Shown here in pieces: positions 40,397-49,762 of a stretch of DNA of 64,000 nucleotides. A model generated the notes under the pieces. The model searched no databases and was not told the DNA's origin. It worked only from the letters and a program-made list of their open reading frames with translations. Position 1 is the first letter of the stretch; each line of letters opens with the position of its first letter. The stretch comes from Nakazawaea peltata (taxonomy: Eukaryota; Ascomycota; Pichiomycetes; Alaninales; Pachysolenaceae): NCBI GenBank assembly GCA_001599355.1, contig BCGQ01000005.1:934222-998221 (forward strand), in the 5' to 3' direction. The position numbers and the translations under genes were made by a program.

Positions 40397-41695
40397 ATGA
40401 ATAATCATAGGAAGTTGGAGGAAAGTTCGGGGTCATTACCACCACCCCCAATTTTTAAACCTACTATAATTCAAATGAAGAATGTTGGAAGCAGTGGACT
40501 TAATTCCAATTCGAACATTCTTACAACGTTATCGACTTCATCAAATCAGGAATCTACTACAGTAGATCAGCAATTGGAGGTGAATAAAAAGACAGACTCT
40601 CCTCAACTTTTAAATCAACAGGCTGCCTCTAAAAAGAGACGGAAATCATCGCAAGTTGTAGATCAAGAGGAGATTGCGAAGAAGAGGAGGGAGTTGAAAC
40701 TGGCTCATTCCATAATAGAGAAGAAGAGAAGAATTAAGATGAACAGAGAATTTGAGGCTTTGAAATATTTGGTGCCTCTGTGTAGAACTTCTATTGTTCA
40801 GTCGATATTACAACCTGTTACTGCATCTCCTTCTATTACCCCAAACAATCCTAACTCGAGAAGTAATTCGATCAGCTCCGAGAGTGGAGCTGCTGGTTTG
40901 GAGAATGCTAACCAAATGCACAAATTAACCATTTTACAATCCACTGTCGAGTACATTTCTTATTTGCATCATATCATTCAATTACAAAGCCAGGAAATAT
41001 CCAAATATGATCCTAGTCATAGTTCCAGAAACGATTTGAGCTTCACTGAGTTTGAATTGGACTTGGATGTTTATAGAGATATTGATAAGTTGTATGATTT
41101 CAATGATCTTTTCAAAGAATTGGTGCGGAATGGTTGTAATCCTTTGAAATTCGATGCTATTAATAGAGAATTAAAGAAAAGCTCTTCTAATTCGTCAGCT
41201 TCATGTCCTCCATCTGGTTCGATTCCTCAAGAACCTTTTAATCAGAATGGCGAGATGAATTATCCATCGACTCAACTACCTAGTCCATTAGTGACACCTA
41301 ATATCGACTCGAGTATGTTTTCACTTACCAAATATAGAATTAACAGTGCTAATGGGGAGCATCATCCTCTCAAGCAGTCGACTACATCGGCTTCCGTTTC
41401 ACCATCTGTATCTCAACAGACACCTCTGGTGCAGCAGAAAAGCGAATTTCAATTGCCATTACCGATGATTTCTACAAAGAGGAACCTTCCTGTGGCATCT
41501 GTTTCACCTCTAATGATGTCGGAACAACTGCAACAACTGCTGTTACAAAGACTGTATGATTCTGTACCTAAGAATTTGTCACCTCAAAGACCTAAATCTG
41601 TTTCTGATTTGGAGGATAGTGAGCTGTCTAAGGTGCTTCTTAGTATTAAGGACGATAAATCGAAGAAGAGTAGTATTTCAAATTTGCTTAATTAG
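40397..41695 (+). CDS. bHLH transcription factor, unassigned
   Basis: The 432-residue protein has a basic helix-loop-helix domain at about residues 98-200. The basic region and helix 1 read HSIIEKKRRIKMNREFEAL, with the His, Glu and Arg that contact CACGTG in class B factors. Helix 2 reads MHKLTILQSTVEYISYLHHI. The loop between them is about 50 residues long and Ser/Asn/Pro-rich, which is unusual. The rest is Ser/Gln/Pro-rich. It does not match Ino2, Pho4, Cbf1 or Rtg1 well. The helices resemble a group of filamentous fungal HLH regulators (AHSxIERRRRxKMNEEF type), which I cannot name further. The first ATG is at 40397. Confidence 0.75.
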   Translation: MNNHRKLEESSGSLPPPPIFKPTIIQMKNVGSSGLNSNSNILTTLSTSSNQESTTVDQQLEVNKKTDSPQLLNQQAASKKRRKSSQVVDQEEIAKKRRELKLAHSIIEKKRRIKMNREFEALKYLVPLCRTSIVQSILQPVTASPSITPNNPNSRSNSISSESGAAGLENANQMHKLTILQSTVEYISYLHHIIQLQSQEISKYDPSHSSRNDLSFTEFELDLDVYRDIDKLYDFNDLFKELVRNGCNPLKFDAINRELKKSSSNSSASCPPSGSIPQEPFNQNGEMNYPSTQLPSPLVTPNIDSSMFSLTKYRINSANGEHHPLKQSTTSASVSPSVSQQTPLVQQKSEFQLPLPMISTKRNLPVASVSPLMMSEQLQQLLLQRLYDSVPKNLSPQRPKSVSDLEDSELSKVLLSIKDDKSKKSSISNLLN

Positions 41696-41839
41696 GGTGA
41701 GTATATAGATAATGGATGATGAGAGGATAGTTATTAGGTGAGAGTAGAGAGTAGACGTAGGAGGAGATGCAGGGGAAGTCCGATATATATCGGTGAATGG
41801 AAATGTAGTCCATTTGATCACCCCCTTTGAGGTAAAGGA

Positions 41840-41848
41840 AAAAAAAAA
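41840..41848 (-). terminator. Pol III terminator of initiator tRNA
   Basis: Nine consecutive T residues on the tRNA strand begin 7 nt after the mature 3' end. Confidence 0.8.
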
Positions 41849-41854
41849 TCAGCT

Positions 41855-41926
41855 TAGCGCCGCTCGGTTTCGATCCGAGGACATCAGGGTTATGAGCCCT
41901 GCGCGCTTCCACTGCGCCACGGCGCT
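41855..41926 (-). tRNA. IMT: initiator tRNA-Met (CAU)
   Basis: The reverse strand folds as a 72-nt tRNA: acceptor AGCGCC/GGCGCT, anticodon stem-loop GGGCTCATAACCC with CAT anticodon, and T arm TCGGATCGAAACCGA. It matches the S. cerevisiae initiator tRNA as I recall it, including the A1:U72 pair and the A54 T-loop that mark eukaryotic initiators. CCA is not encoded. A run of T (41840-41848 on the coding strand) right after the 3' end is the Pol III terminator. No intron is present. Confidence 0.97.
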
Positions 41927-42313
41927 GATTTGTACTGTAGAAAAGGAGAAATTAGAACTAGAGCCAACGGAAGGTAAAGAAGAAGATACTAAATAGAGGT
42001 GATACAGCAACGATAAGGAGGTGAAATTGAGAGAATCTACTCAGGCAGATGATTATTATGGGATTAAATAGTCATATACAATGTTCTACTGCTCATCTCG
42101 TCTTTTCCAGTCTCTCCTGCCTCCCCTGTCCCTCATCTCTCCTACCTCTTCCTCTTCCTGAGCAAGTTATCACTTTATTTTCAAATTTTCTCTCATTCTC
42201 AGCAAATTATCACCAACAATCGCCCCCTCAAGCTGTACGCGTCTGGTAGTTAAAACAGTCAACAGCGGTAGGTGGTTAACTTGAGTCGTGGTCAGTTCAT
42301 ATACAGTCAGTAT

Positions 42314-45025
42314 ATGTTATCATTTCACTCAAGAATCATAAGAACGTACCGGCGTCCCTTCGATTATCAACAAGTGTTCGGATCTAAGTCAGCGTTAAGG
42401 TGGAAGAATACTATGAGCGCTTCGATTAGGGAACTTGAGAGTATCTTTGCGGATGAGAATGATTCGTTTGGAGATATTGAATGGGATGCGCCGGGATCTA
42501 GTCCTGTGAAGGTGGTGAGATCTTCACAGGGATTTGAATTGAGTACACAGGAGTTGTTGGGGATGGTGGAGAAGGCGGAGAAGACGGAAAGAGTTGAGAA
42601 GAAAGAGAGGAAAGAGATATCGGACAAGGAATTGGGGGGAGAGGTGTCGGAGAGACTGTCGGAGAAGCAAGAACTGTCAGTTAAAACTGTGCCGGTAGTG
42701 GGTTCTGTACCGCCATTGCATTCTGTAGAACCTTCAGTGCTACAGCTGGTTGAGAATGGGCAAATATCCCAGAAAGGACCGGTTCAAACTCAGGCTCAAA
42801 CTCAGGCTCTATCCCTGTCTCTGTCCCGGCCTTTGTCCCTGCCTCCCCCACAATTAATGTCACAATCTCAATTTGAAGAACTGCTAATGGCCGGAAAGAT
42901 AAACCCCAACTTCAAAATACTTCGCAGCTCTTCCTCCTTAACTTCAAGCAGTAATATTGACACTTCTCCATTATGGCATAGACATGAAACATGGCAAAAT
43001 GTGATTAAACCTGAATCTTCACCTGTAGTGACGAGAGGGAGATCGAAAATGCCCATTTTGGAGCCTTCTTCTCCTATAAAAGAACCTGAAACCCTGTCTG
43101 TGGTGCCTAGTCTGCTGTTAGCACTGTTTGTGAAACCTTCGGTGATTGCAAGAGGACTTTTGGAGGGTAAAAGAGGGATTTCTACCTCGAGTAAAACACA
43201 TGCCCGGCTTGGAAATAACACAATTGAGTTGATGACTCAAAGAGTTGTGACAAATCATTTCGATTCAGATACTCCACAGCCAATATTGACGACCTCATCG
43301 ATGGGGAAGAATGTGAAGCCTGTTTTATTGAGTGAAGAACAATTAAAAGTGATCGCATTGCTGAAGCAAGGTATTAATTTGTTCTATACAGGTTCTGCAG
43401 GTACTGGTAAATCGATTTTATTGAGGAGTTTGATCAAAACTTTGAGGAAACAACATGGTTTTGATGCTGTTGGAGTCGCTGCTTCTACTGGGTTACTGCT
43501 GTGTAATATTGGAGGATCTACTTTACATTCTTTGATGGGGATTGGGCTTGGAAATGGTGATGTTCGTTCATTGATCAAGAAGATCAAACGGTCGAAGAAA
43601 GCTTTCAAGAAATGGAAGCAAATGAAGGTGTTGATTATTGATGAGATTAGTATGATCGATGGAGAATTACTTGATAAGTTGAATGAGATTGGGAAGCAGT
43701 TGAGAAGATCTCCTAAACCTTTTGGAGGGATCCAGTTGATTTTTTGTGGAGATTTCTATCAGTTACCTCCGGTGCTGAAAGATAAACCGATTCAGTTTGC
43801 TTTTGAGTCTGCGGCATGGGAAGAAGCTATCAAAGTGACTATTGTTTTACAGAAGGTGTTTAGACAACAAGGAGATATCAGATTTGTAGATATGTTGAAT
43901 GAGATCAGACATGGAAAGATCACTCATGAGACAGAATTGGAGTTCAAATATTTGAGTCGGAGATTGCCTTCGGACGATGGGATTGAAGCCACAGAGTTAT
44001 TCCCACTTCGACATGAAGTTGAGTATTCGAATCTGAATAAGTTGAGACAGATTAATCAACCTTTGGTGCAATATGATGCCATCGATACTGGTTCTATAGA
44101 TGATGAGCAAGTTAAGCAGAGATTATTGAACAATTTCCTAGCCCCAAAGGTATTACAATTGAAGAAAGGTGCTCAAGTGATGATGATCAAAAATATTGAT
44201 GAGACTTTGGTTAATGGATCGTTGGGGAAAGTTCTTGATTTCATCGATCCAGACACTTATATGTTTTATGAGAATGTTCCAGATGTTGAACTGGAGAAAA
44301 TCGAGAAACAGATCGAAGCAGTGAAGAAACCACTGGAATCTTCGAAGAATAAGCAGATTGAAAGTAAATATTTGGGTGAGGAATTACGTTCTGATGGGCT
44401 AGATGAAAGTGTCTTTGATTTTTTCAGTCATATCAAGACTCATGGATCTGCAGATGAGGCTTTATTGGAGGATATTGAGAGGAAGAAAGCGTTGATCAAT
44501 ACGCTTCATTCGTCTTCAAAAGGACGTCGATTACCTCTTGTTAGATTTGTTCTTACAGATGGGCATACGCGAGATGTTTTAGTGGAACCGGAAACTTTCC
44601 TGGTCGAAGATCCTCAAAATGAACATAAACCTTTACTGTCACGGCAACAAATCCCATTGATCTTACTGTGGGCTCTTTCGATTCATAAATCTCAAGGGCA
44701 GACTTTGACGAAAGTGAAGGTGGATTTACAACGAACTTTCGAGAAAGGTCAACTGTATGTGGCATTAAGTAGAGCTACGTCCAGAGAAGGATTACAAGTG
44801 CTCAATTTCAGACCTGACAAAATCATGACTCATCAGAAGGTGATTGCATTTTATAATGATCTTATTAGTGTAGATGATGCTGGAGAGAGACTCAAGAGAG
44901 AGAGGGTGGAAGAGATTGATCTTGAGAGTAGTCTTGAGAGTGATGAGGAGGAAAGTGAAACCAAGAGGAGTAAGATTTGGATGGGTGGATATAGTGAGGT
45001 TGTAAATATTGTTGATAGTGAGTGA
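42314..45025 (+). CDS. PIF1: Pif1 5'-3' DNA helicase (mitochondrial and nuclear)
   Basis: From the first ATG (42314) the protein is 903 residues. Its start MLSFHSRIIRTYRRPF is Arg-rich, without acids until residue 17, and fits a mitochondrial presequence. A second ATG (42413, residue 34) starts MSASIRELESIF, which could be the nuclear form; S. cerevisiae PIF1 uses two starts (M1 and M40) this way. The helicase core shows Walker A GSAGTGKS (360-367), IIDEISMIDG (Walker B), FCGDFYQLPPV and SIHKSQGQTL near the C-terminus (motif VI region VALSRATSR). Pif1 resolves G-quadruplexes, limits telomerase and maintains mtDNA. S. cerevisiae also has the paralogue Rrm3; N-terminal length and the dual start favour Pif1, but an ancestral Pif1/Rrm3 is possible. 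Confidence 0.9.
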   Translation: MLSFHSRIIRTYRRPFDYQQVFGSKSALRWKNTMSASIRELESIFADENDSFGDIEWDAPGSSPVKVVRSSQGFELSTQELLGMVEKAEKTERVEKKERKEISDKELGGEVSERLSEKQELSVKTVPVVGSVPPLHSVEPSVLQLVENGQISQKGPVQTQAQTQALSLSLSRPLSLPPPQLMSQSQFEELLMAGKINPNFKILRSSSSLTSSSNIDTSPLWHRHETWQNVIKPESSPVVTRGRSKMPILEPSSPIKEPETLSVVPSLLLALFVKPSVIARGLLEGKRGISTSSKTHARLGNNTIELMTQRVVTNHFDSDTPQPILTTSSMGKNVKPVLLSEEQLKVIALLKQGINLFYTGSAGTGKSILLRSLIKTLRKQHGFDAVGVAASTGLLLCNIGGSTLHSLMGIGLGNGDVRSLIKKIKRSKKAFKKWKQMKVLIIDEISMIDGELLDKLNEIGKQLRRSPKPFGGIQLIFCGDFYQLPPVLKDKPIQFAFESAAWEEAIKVTIVLQKVFRQQGDIRFVDMLNEIRHGKITHETELEFKYLSRRLPSDDGIEATELFPLRHEVEYSNLNKLRQINQPLVQYDAIDTGSIDDEQVKQRLLNNFLAPKVLQLKKGAQVMMIKNIDETLVNGSLGKVLDFIDPDTYMFYENVPDVELEKIEKQIEAVKKPLESSKNKQIESKYLGEELRSDGLDESVFDFFSHIKTHGSADEALLEDIERKKALINTLHSSSKGRRLPLVRFVLTDGHTRDVLVEPETFLVEDPQNEHKPLLSRQQIPLILLWALSIHKSQGQTLTKVKVDLQRTFEKGQLYVALSRATSREGLQVLNFRPDKIMTHQKVIAFYNDLISVDDAGERLKRERVEEIDLESSLESDEEESETKRSKIWMGGYSEVVNIVDSE

Positions 45026-45570
45026 GGGGAGTTGGTGTTATGATGTGAATTGGGGGTGTTGGTGTTATGATGTAGAAGGTTGTAAAGTATAGAGAATTAA
45101 TGATGAGTAGATTTGGTGAGACGATGTAGAAGCGTAGGGAGTGGGATGTGGAGTATATACGTAGTGAGTGGGATGTAGAGTAGATAAGTGAGGTGCAAAG
45201 TATCTGGGTGTGATGAAGTGTTGGTGAGTTGTATTGGTCGGCCTCACCTCCGCCTAGATTCGGCCTGAGCTCCGCCCAACTCCCACCAATAGGCCCGCGC
45301 ACTCAGCCTCTTGCCAAAAATAACACGCTTTCCATCGTGTTTTTGCCCTTTTTTCTAATATTATGTCTATTTTGCACGACTTTTTCCTAATCTGCCCTTT
45401 TTTTGTATGATTTTTGTATGGTTCTTGATATACTTTTCTCTATTTTGCCCTTCTCTCTACTTTTCTTCACCTTCTCATTTCTGCCCCAACTCTCAACCCT
45501 AACTCTTCAACTATTCAACTCCACCAAGGTATCGCCACCACCCAATTGAACATCGCAACCCCTCAATTCG
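45026..45570. other. intergenic region PIF1-DRS2 with short repeats
   Basis: A gttggtgttatgatgt direct repeat (two copies, about 45032-45075) and gtgggatgta-type repeats (about 45140-45200) follow the PIF1 stop. A T/C-rich segment precedes DRS2. No gene is seen. Confidence 0.55.
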
Positions 45571-48500
45571 ATGTCCTCAAATCCATATCTGCACAGCAAT
45601 ATGCTATTTGACGTGGATTTGTTGTCGGATGACCACCGTGCCACCTCAGGCACCACCCCCAACAATAATAACACGTACCAATACGATGGGGCCAATCCGT
45701 TCGATGATGATATGATCCTATTAGACGATGAAGAGGCCAATACGCGTCTGAACACTTACGCAATGACCGATCTTAACCCTTTTGGAGACCAACATCTGTA
45801 CGTTGATGATGATGCCGAGAGCTTAAACTCCCAACATATCATAAGAGACAGTCGAGCCCCTCTGGACCCAAACTTCAACTACGAGGATGGGGGCAATAAC
45901 TATGATATTCGGGCTATTTTCAAGCGGTTGATGGGGAAGAAAGTCGTTGTCGACTTGTCTCAGCCAAGAATCATCCACCTTAATGATCCCGTATCGAATT
46001 CGCAATTCGGCTATAAAAGTAACTATATATCAACTACTAAATATGACCTGGCCACCTTTGTGCCTAAGTTCTTTTTTGAACAATTTAGCAAATATGCCAA
46101 TTTGTTTTTTTTGTTCACCTCGATTATCCAACAAGTTCCCAATGTGAGCCCCACCAACCGGTACACGACCATTGGTACGCTTTCCGTAGTGCTATTGGTG
46201 TCTCTGATTAAGGAAATTATCGAAGATTTCAAGAGAGGAATGGCTGATAATGAGTTGAATTATCGGTCTAAGACGGATGTTATCCGTGATGGGGAGTTTG
46301 TATCGACTAAATGGAGTAAAATCAAGGTTGGGGACATTGTTCGTGTGAAAAGTGAGGAACCGATTCCGGCCGATTTGATTTTGATCAGTTCTTCTGAGCC
46401 GGAAGGGTTGTGTTATATCGAGACGGCCAATCTTGATGGTGAAACTAATTTAAAGATCAAACAATCTAGTAAAGAATTGAATAAAATTATAGAACCTCAT
46501 CAGTTGAGTCGAATGCAGGGTAAGATCTTGAGTGAGCAACCCAATTCTTCTCTTTATACTTATGAGGGGACATTACAGTTGAATGGGAGAGAAATTCCGT
46601 TGAATCCTGAGCAAATGATCTTGAGAGGTGCTACTTTACGTAATACTGGCTTTATTAATGGTATTGTGATCTTTACTGGTCATGAAACCAAGTTAATGAG
46701 GAATGCCAGTGCTGCTCCGATCAAAACTACCTCTGTAGAGAAGATTATCAACCTTCAAATTGTGTTTTTATTCACTATTTTGATTGTTTTATCGTTGGTG
46801 TCCTCTATAGGTAATGTAATCAAAGTAACCGTAGATAAAGATAACCTTGGATACTTATATATTGCTAAAAAGAACAAGACCAGTTTGTTCTTTTTGGATT
46901 TGTTGACTTATTGGATCTTGTTTTCGAATTTAGTGCCAATTTCATTGTTTGTCACTTTAGAAATTATCAAGGTTTATCAAGGATATATGATAGCTTCGGA
47001 TTTGGATTTGTATTATGAAGAGACCGACACTCCTACTACTGTAAGATCATCTTCGATTATTGAGGAGTTGGGACAAATTGAGTATATATTTAGTGATAAG
47101 ACAGGGACATTAACTCGGAATATCATGGAATTCAAGAGTTGTACAATTGCTGGAAAGTGTTATATCGAGAAGATTCCTGAAGATTCGAGAGCTGTAGTTA
47201 ATAATGATGGAATTGAGATTGGATTCCACTCATTTGAAGAGTTGTTTAGTAATTTGAAGAGTGAAGATGGGTCGACAATCGATGAGTTCTTGACTTTACT
47301 TGCAACTTGTCATACAGTTATACCTGAGATTTTGGAAGATGGCAGTGTTAAATATCAAGCAGCTTCACCAGATGAAGGTGCTCTTGTAGATGGAGCTCGT
47401 ATGTTGGGTTATAGATTCCATTCTAGAACTCCTTCGATTGTAGTTGTAGAGATCGATGGGCAGGAGCAACAATATGAGTTATTGAATATTTGTGAGTTCA
47501 ATTCTACTAGAAAGAGAATGTCCCTGCTTTTCCGTTGTCCTGATGGAAGTATCAGATTGTATACAAAGGGAGCTGATACTGTGATCATGGAAAGATTACA
47601 TGAGGATAATCCATTTGTAGAAGCTACTTTGCAACATTTAGAGCAATTTGCTGCTGAGGGGTTACGTACTTTATGTATAGCATCTAGAATTGTTCCTGAA
47701 GATGAGTATCAACTGTGGGTTGAGATTTATCAAAAACTGGCCACTTCTTTAGGAGACAGACTGAATGAGTTGGATAAACTGGCAGAATTGATCGAGAAGA
47801 ACTTGTTTTTATTAGGAGCTACTGCTATTGAAGATAAATTACAAGAGGGAGTTCCAGAGACAATCCATACTTTACAAGAGGCTGGAATTAAGCTTTGGGT
47901 ATTGACTGGAGATAAGCAAGAGACTGCAATCAATATTGGAATGAGTTGTAAACTTTTGAGTGAAGATATGAATTTATTGATTGTAAATGAGGAGACTTAC
48001 GATGAGACCAGAGAGAACCTTGTCTCTAAATTGGAAGCATTACATGAGACTGATCTTTCTGTGGAGGAGAGGAACTCTTTACTGTTAATTATTGATGGAC
48101 AGTCATTGGGATATGCTTTAGAACCAGAGTTGGAGGGATATTTCTTAGAGATAGCTTTGTTATGTAAAAGTGTAATTTGTTGTAGAGTAAGTCCTTTGCA
48201 GAAGGCATTAGTGGTGAAATTGGTCAAAAGAAAGACCAAGTCATTATTGCTTCTGATTGGAGATGGTGCCAATGATGTTTCGATGATCCAGCTGCTGCAT
48301 GTTGGTGTTGGAATCAGTGGAATGGAAGGAATGCAGCTGGCTAGAAGTGCAGATTTTGCCATTGGCCAGTTCTGTTTCTTGAAAAAGTTATTACTTGTTC
48401 ATGGTTCATGGTCATATCAAAGAATTAGTCAACTGATTTTGTATTCTTTCTACAAGAATATTGCCTTGTATATGACTCAATTTTGGTATGTGTTCACTAA

Positions 48501-49290
48501 TTGTTTCAGTGGACAATCGATTATGGAATCGTGGACTTTGACTTTTTACAATGTGTTCTTTACTGTTTTCCCACCGTTTGTATTGGGAGTATTTGATCAG
48601 TTCATTAGTGCCAGATTTTTGGATAAATATCCCCAATTGTATAAATTGGGACAAAAATCTGTATTCTTCAATACTTCAATCTTCTGGTCTTGGATTATCA
48701 ATGGATTTTATCATTCTGCCATCTTATTTGTTGGCTCTATGTTCATTTATCGGTATGGAAATGCATTAGGAAATGGTGTAGTTGCCGATCATTGGACTTG
48801 GGGAACTGCTATTTATACTCTGTGTACATTGACTGCATTGGGTAAAGCAGCTTTGATTTCCAATAGTTGGACCAAATTTACTTTGCTGGCTATTCCTGGA
48901 TCATTTTTGTTCTGGTTGGTATTTCTTCCTGTTTATTCTACGGTGGCACCAAAAGTTGGTGTTAGTGAGGAATATAGAGGGGTTTTACCTCATGTTTATG
49001 GATCTTTGACTTTCTGGGCTACTATCTTCATCTTGCCAACCTTATGTTTGCTTAGAGATTTCCTTTGGAAATACTATAAGAGAATGTACAATCCTCAAAG
49101 TTATCATTTTGTTCAGGAGGTTCAGAAGTATAATATTAGTGATCATAACCCTAGATTGGTGTCATTCCATAAGAAGATCAGAAGAATGAGACAGATTAAG
49201 AGATTGAAGAAGTTCAAGGGATATGCATTTGAAGATGGAGGAGGTGAGAAATTGATTAGGTTGTATGATACAACGAAGGGATCTACGTGA
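45571..49290 (+). CDS. DRS2: P4-ATPase phospholipid flippase
   Basis: The 1239-residue protein has the full P4-ATPase layout: about ten membrane spans, LDGETN in the actuator domain, the phosphorylation site DKTGTLT with Asp509, and the hinge GDGANDVSM (897-905). The N-terminal region through PRIIHLNDP and the DLATFVPKFFFEQFSKYANL segment match Drs2, the trans-Golgi phosphatidylserine flippase that works with Cdc50 in vesicle formation. CTG codons at residues 895, 908, 909 and 923 align with Ala in S. cerevisiae Drs2 (LLLAIGDGANDVSMIQAAHVG and MQAARSAD), strong evidence for CUG-Ala decoding. It is somewhat shorter than S. cerevisiae Drs2 (1355), mainly at the termini. Confidence 0.95.
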   Translation: MSSNPYLHSNMLFDVDLLSDDHRATSGTTPNNNNTYQYDGANPFDDDMILLDDEEANTRLNTYAMTDLNPFGDQHLYVDDDAESLNSQHIIRDSRAPLDPNFNYEDGGNNYDIRAIFKRLMGKKVVVDLSQPRIIHLNDPVSNSQFGYKSNYISTTKYDLATFVPKFFFEQFSKYANLFFLFTSIIQQVPNVSPTNRYTTIGTLSVVLLVSLIKEIIEDFKRGMADNELNYRSKTDVIRDGEFVSTKWSKIKVGDIVRVKSEEPIPADLILISSSEPEGLCYIETANLDGETNLKIKQSSKELNKIIEPHQLSRMQGKILSEQPNSSLYTYEGTLQLNGREIPLNPEQMILRGATLRNTGFINGIVIFTGHETKLMRNASAAPIKTTSVEKIINLQIVFLFTILIVLSLVSSIGNVIKVTVDKDNLGYLYIAKKNKTSLFFLDLLTYWILFSNLVPISLFVTLEIIKVYQGYMIASDLDLYYEETDTPTTVRSSSIIEELGQIEYIFSDKTGTLTRNIMEFKSCTIAGKCYIEKIPEDSRAVVNNDGIEIGFHSFEELFSNLKSEDGSTIDEFLTLLATCHTVIPEILEDGSVKYQAASPDEGALVDGARMLGYRFHSRTPSIVVVEIDGQEQQYELLNICEFNSTRKRMSLLFRCPDGSIRLYTKGADTVIMERLHEDNPFVEATLQHLEQFAAEGLRTLCIASRIVPEDEYQLWVEIYQKLATSLGDRLNELDKLAELIEKNLFLLGATAIEDKLQEGVPETIHTLQEAGIKLWVLTGDKQETAINIGMSCKLLSEDMNLLIVNEETYDETRENLVSKLEALHETDLSVEERNSLLLIIDGQSLGYALEPELEGYFLEIALLCKSVICCRVSPLQKALVVKLVKRKTKSLLLLIGDGANDVSMIQLLHVGVGISGMEGMQLARSADFAIGQFCFLKKLLLVHGSWSYQRISQLILYSFYKNIALYMTQFWYVFTNCFSGQSIMESWTLTFYNVFFTVFPPFVLGVFDQFISARFLDKYPQLYKLGQKSVFFNTSIFWSWIINGFYHSAILFVGSMFIYRYGNALGNGVVADHWTWGTAIYTLCTLTALGKAALISNSWTKFTLLAIPGSFLFWLVFLPVYSTVAPKVGVSEEYRGVLPHVYGSLTFWATIFILPTLCLLRDFLWKYYKRMYNPQSYHFVQEVQKYNISDHNPRLVSFHKKIRRMRQIKRLKKFKGYAFEDGGGEKLIRLYDTTKGST

Positions 49291-49762
49291 GTGGTACTTA
49301 GGTATATTCGATATCAACATATAAATAGTATAAATGATAATTCAAATAGAAGATTTGTAGGACATTTAAGTAATACTTGATATCATTAATGTCTATATGA
49401 AGTCCGAAACTGATTAGAATACTGATGTTTATCTATACAATAGCAGATATAACATATAAATAGAAATAGTCAATATAAATATATACAAGTAAGGGGTAAT
49501 GGTAATTGGGACGGCAAGGAGTGACATGGAACGACTGGCAGAGCGTGAAGTAATTGGAGTCAGTGATCGGTCTGTCGTGAAATCCAATATTTAAATTGGG
49601 GGTAATTTCTCCAATCCGGAGAAGATTTTTGGAGAAGATTTGTGCTGAGCAAATTGTGAATTTTCTCCATTTGGAGAAAATTTCCCGATAAGATCTGACC
49701 CAATCTTGTTCTTGATCTTCGGCCAATCTTTGCATAGTCAAATCATAGTCAATCAGAGTAAA
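49291..49762. other. intergenic region DRS2 to homocysteine methyltransferase
   Basis: The left part is A/T-rich DRS2 3' flank. The right part carries TTCTCC/GGAGAA inverted repeats, annotated separately. No gene is seen. Confidence 0.55.
49607..49681. promoter_or_regulatory. TTCTCC-N4/5-GGAGAA inverted repeats in promoter
   Basis: TTCTCC (49607-49612) and GGAGAA (49618-49623) are separated by 5 bp. A lone GGAGAA follows at 49631-49636. A perfect 9-bp inverted repeat ATTTTCTCC/GGAGAAAAT with a 4-bp loop spans 49660-49681. All lie 80-160 bp before the ATG of the homocysteine methyltransferase gene. Symmetry and repetition suggest a dimeric regulator's site; which one is unknown. Confidence 0.4.

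Larger units (their letters stand above)
41696..42313. other. intergenic region holding the initiator tRNA
   Basis: Between the bHLH gene and PIF1 the only gene seen is the tRNA at 41855-41926. A pyrimidine-rich stretch (about 42090-42180) precedes PIF1. Confidence 0.6.
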
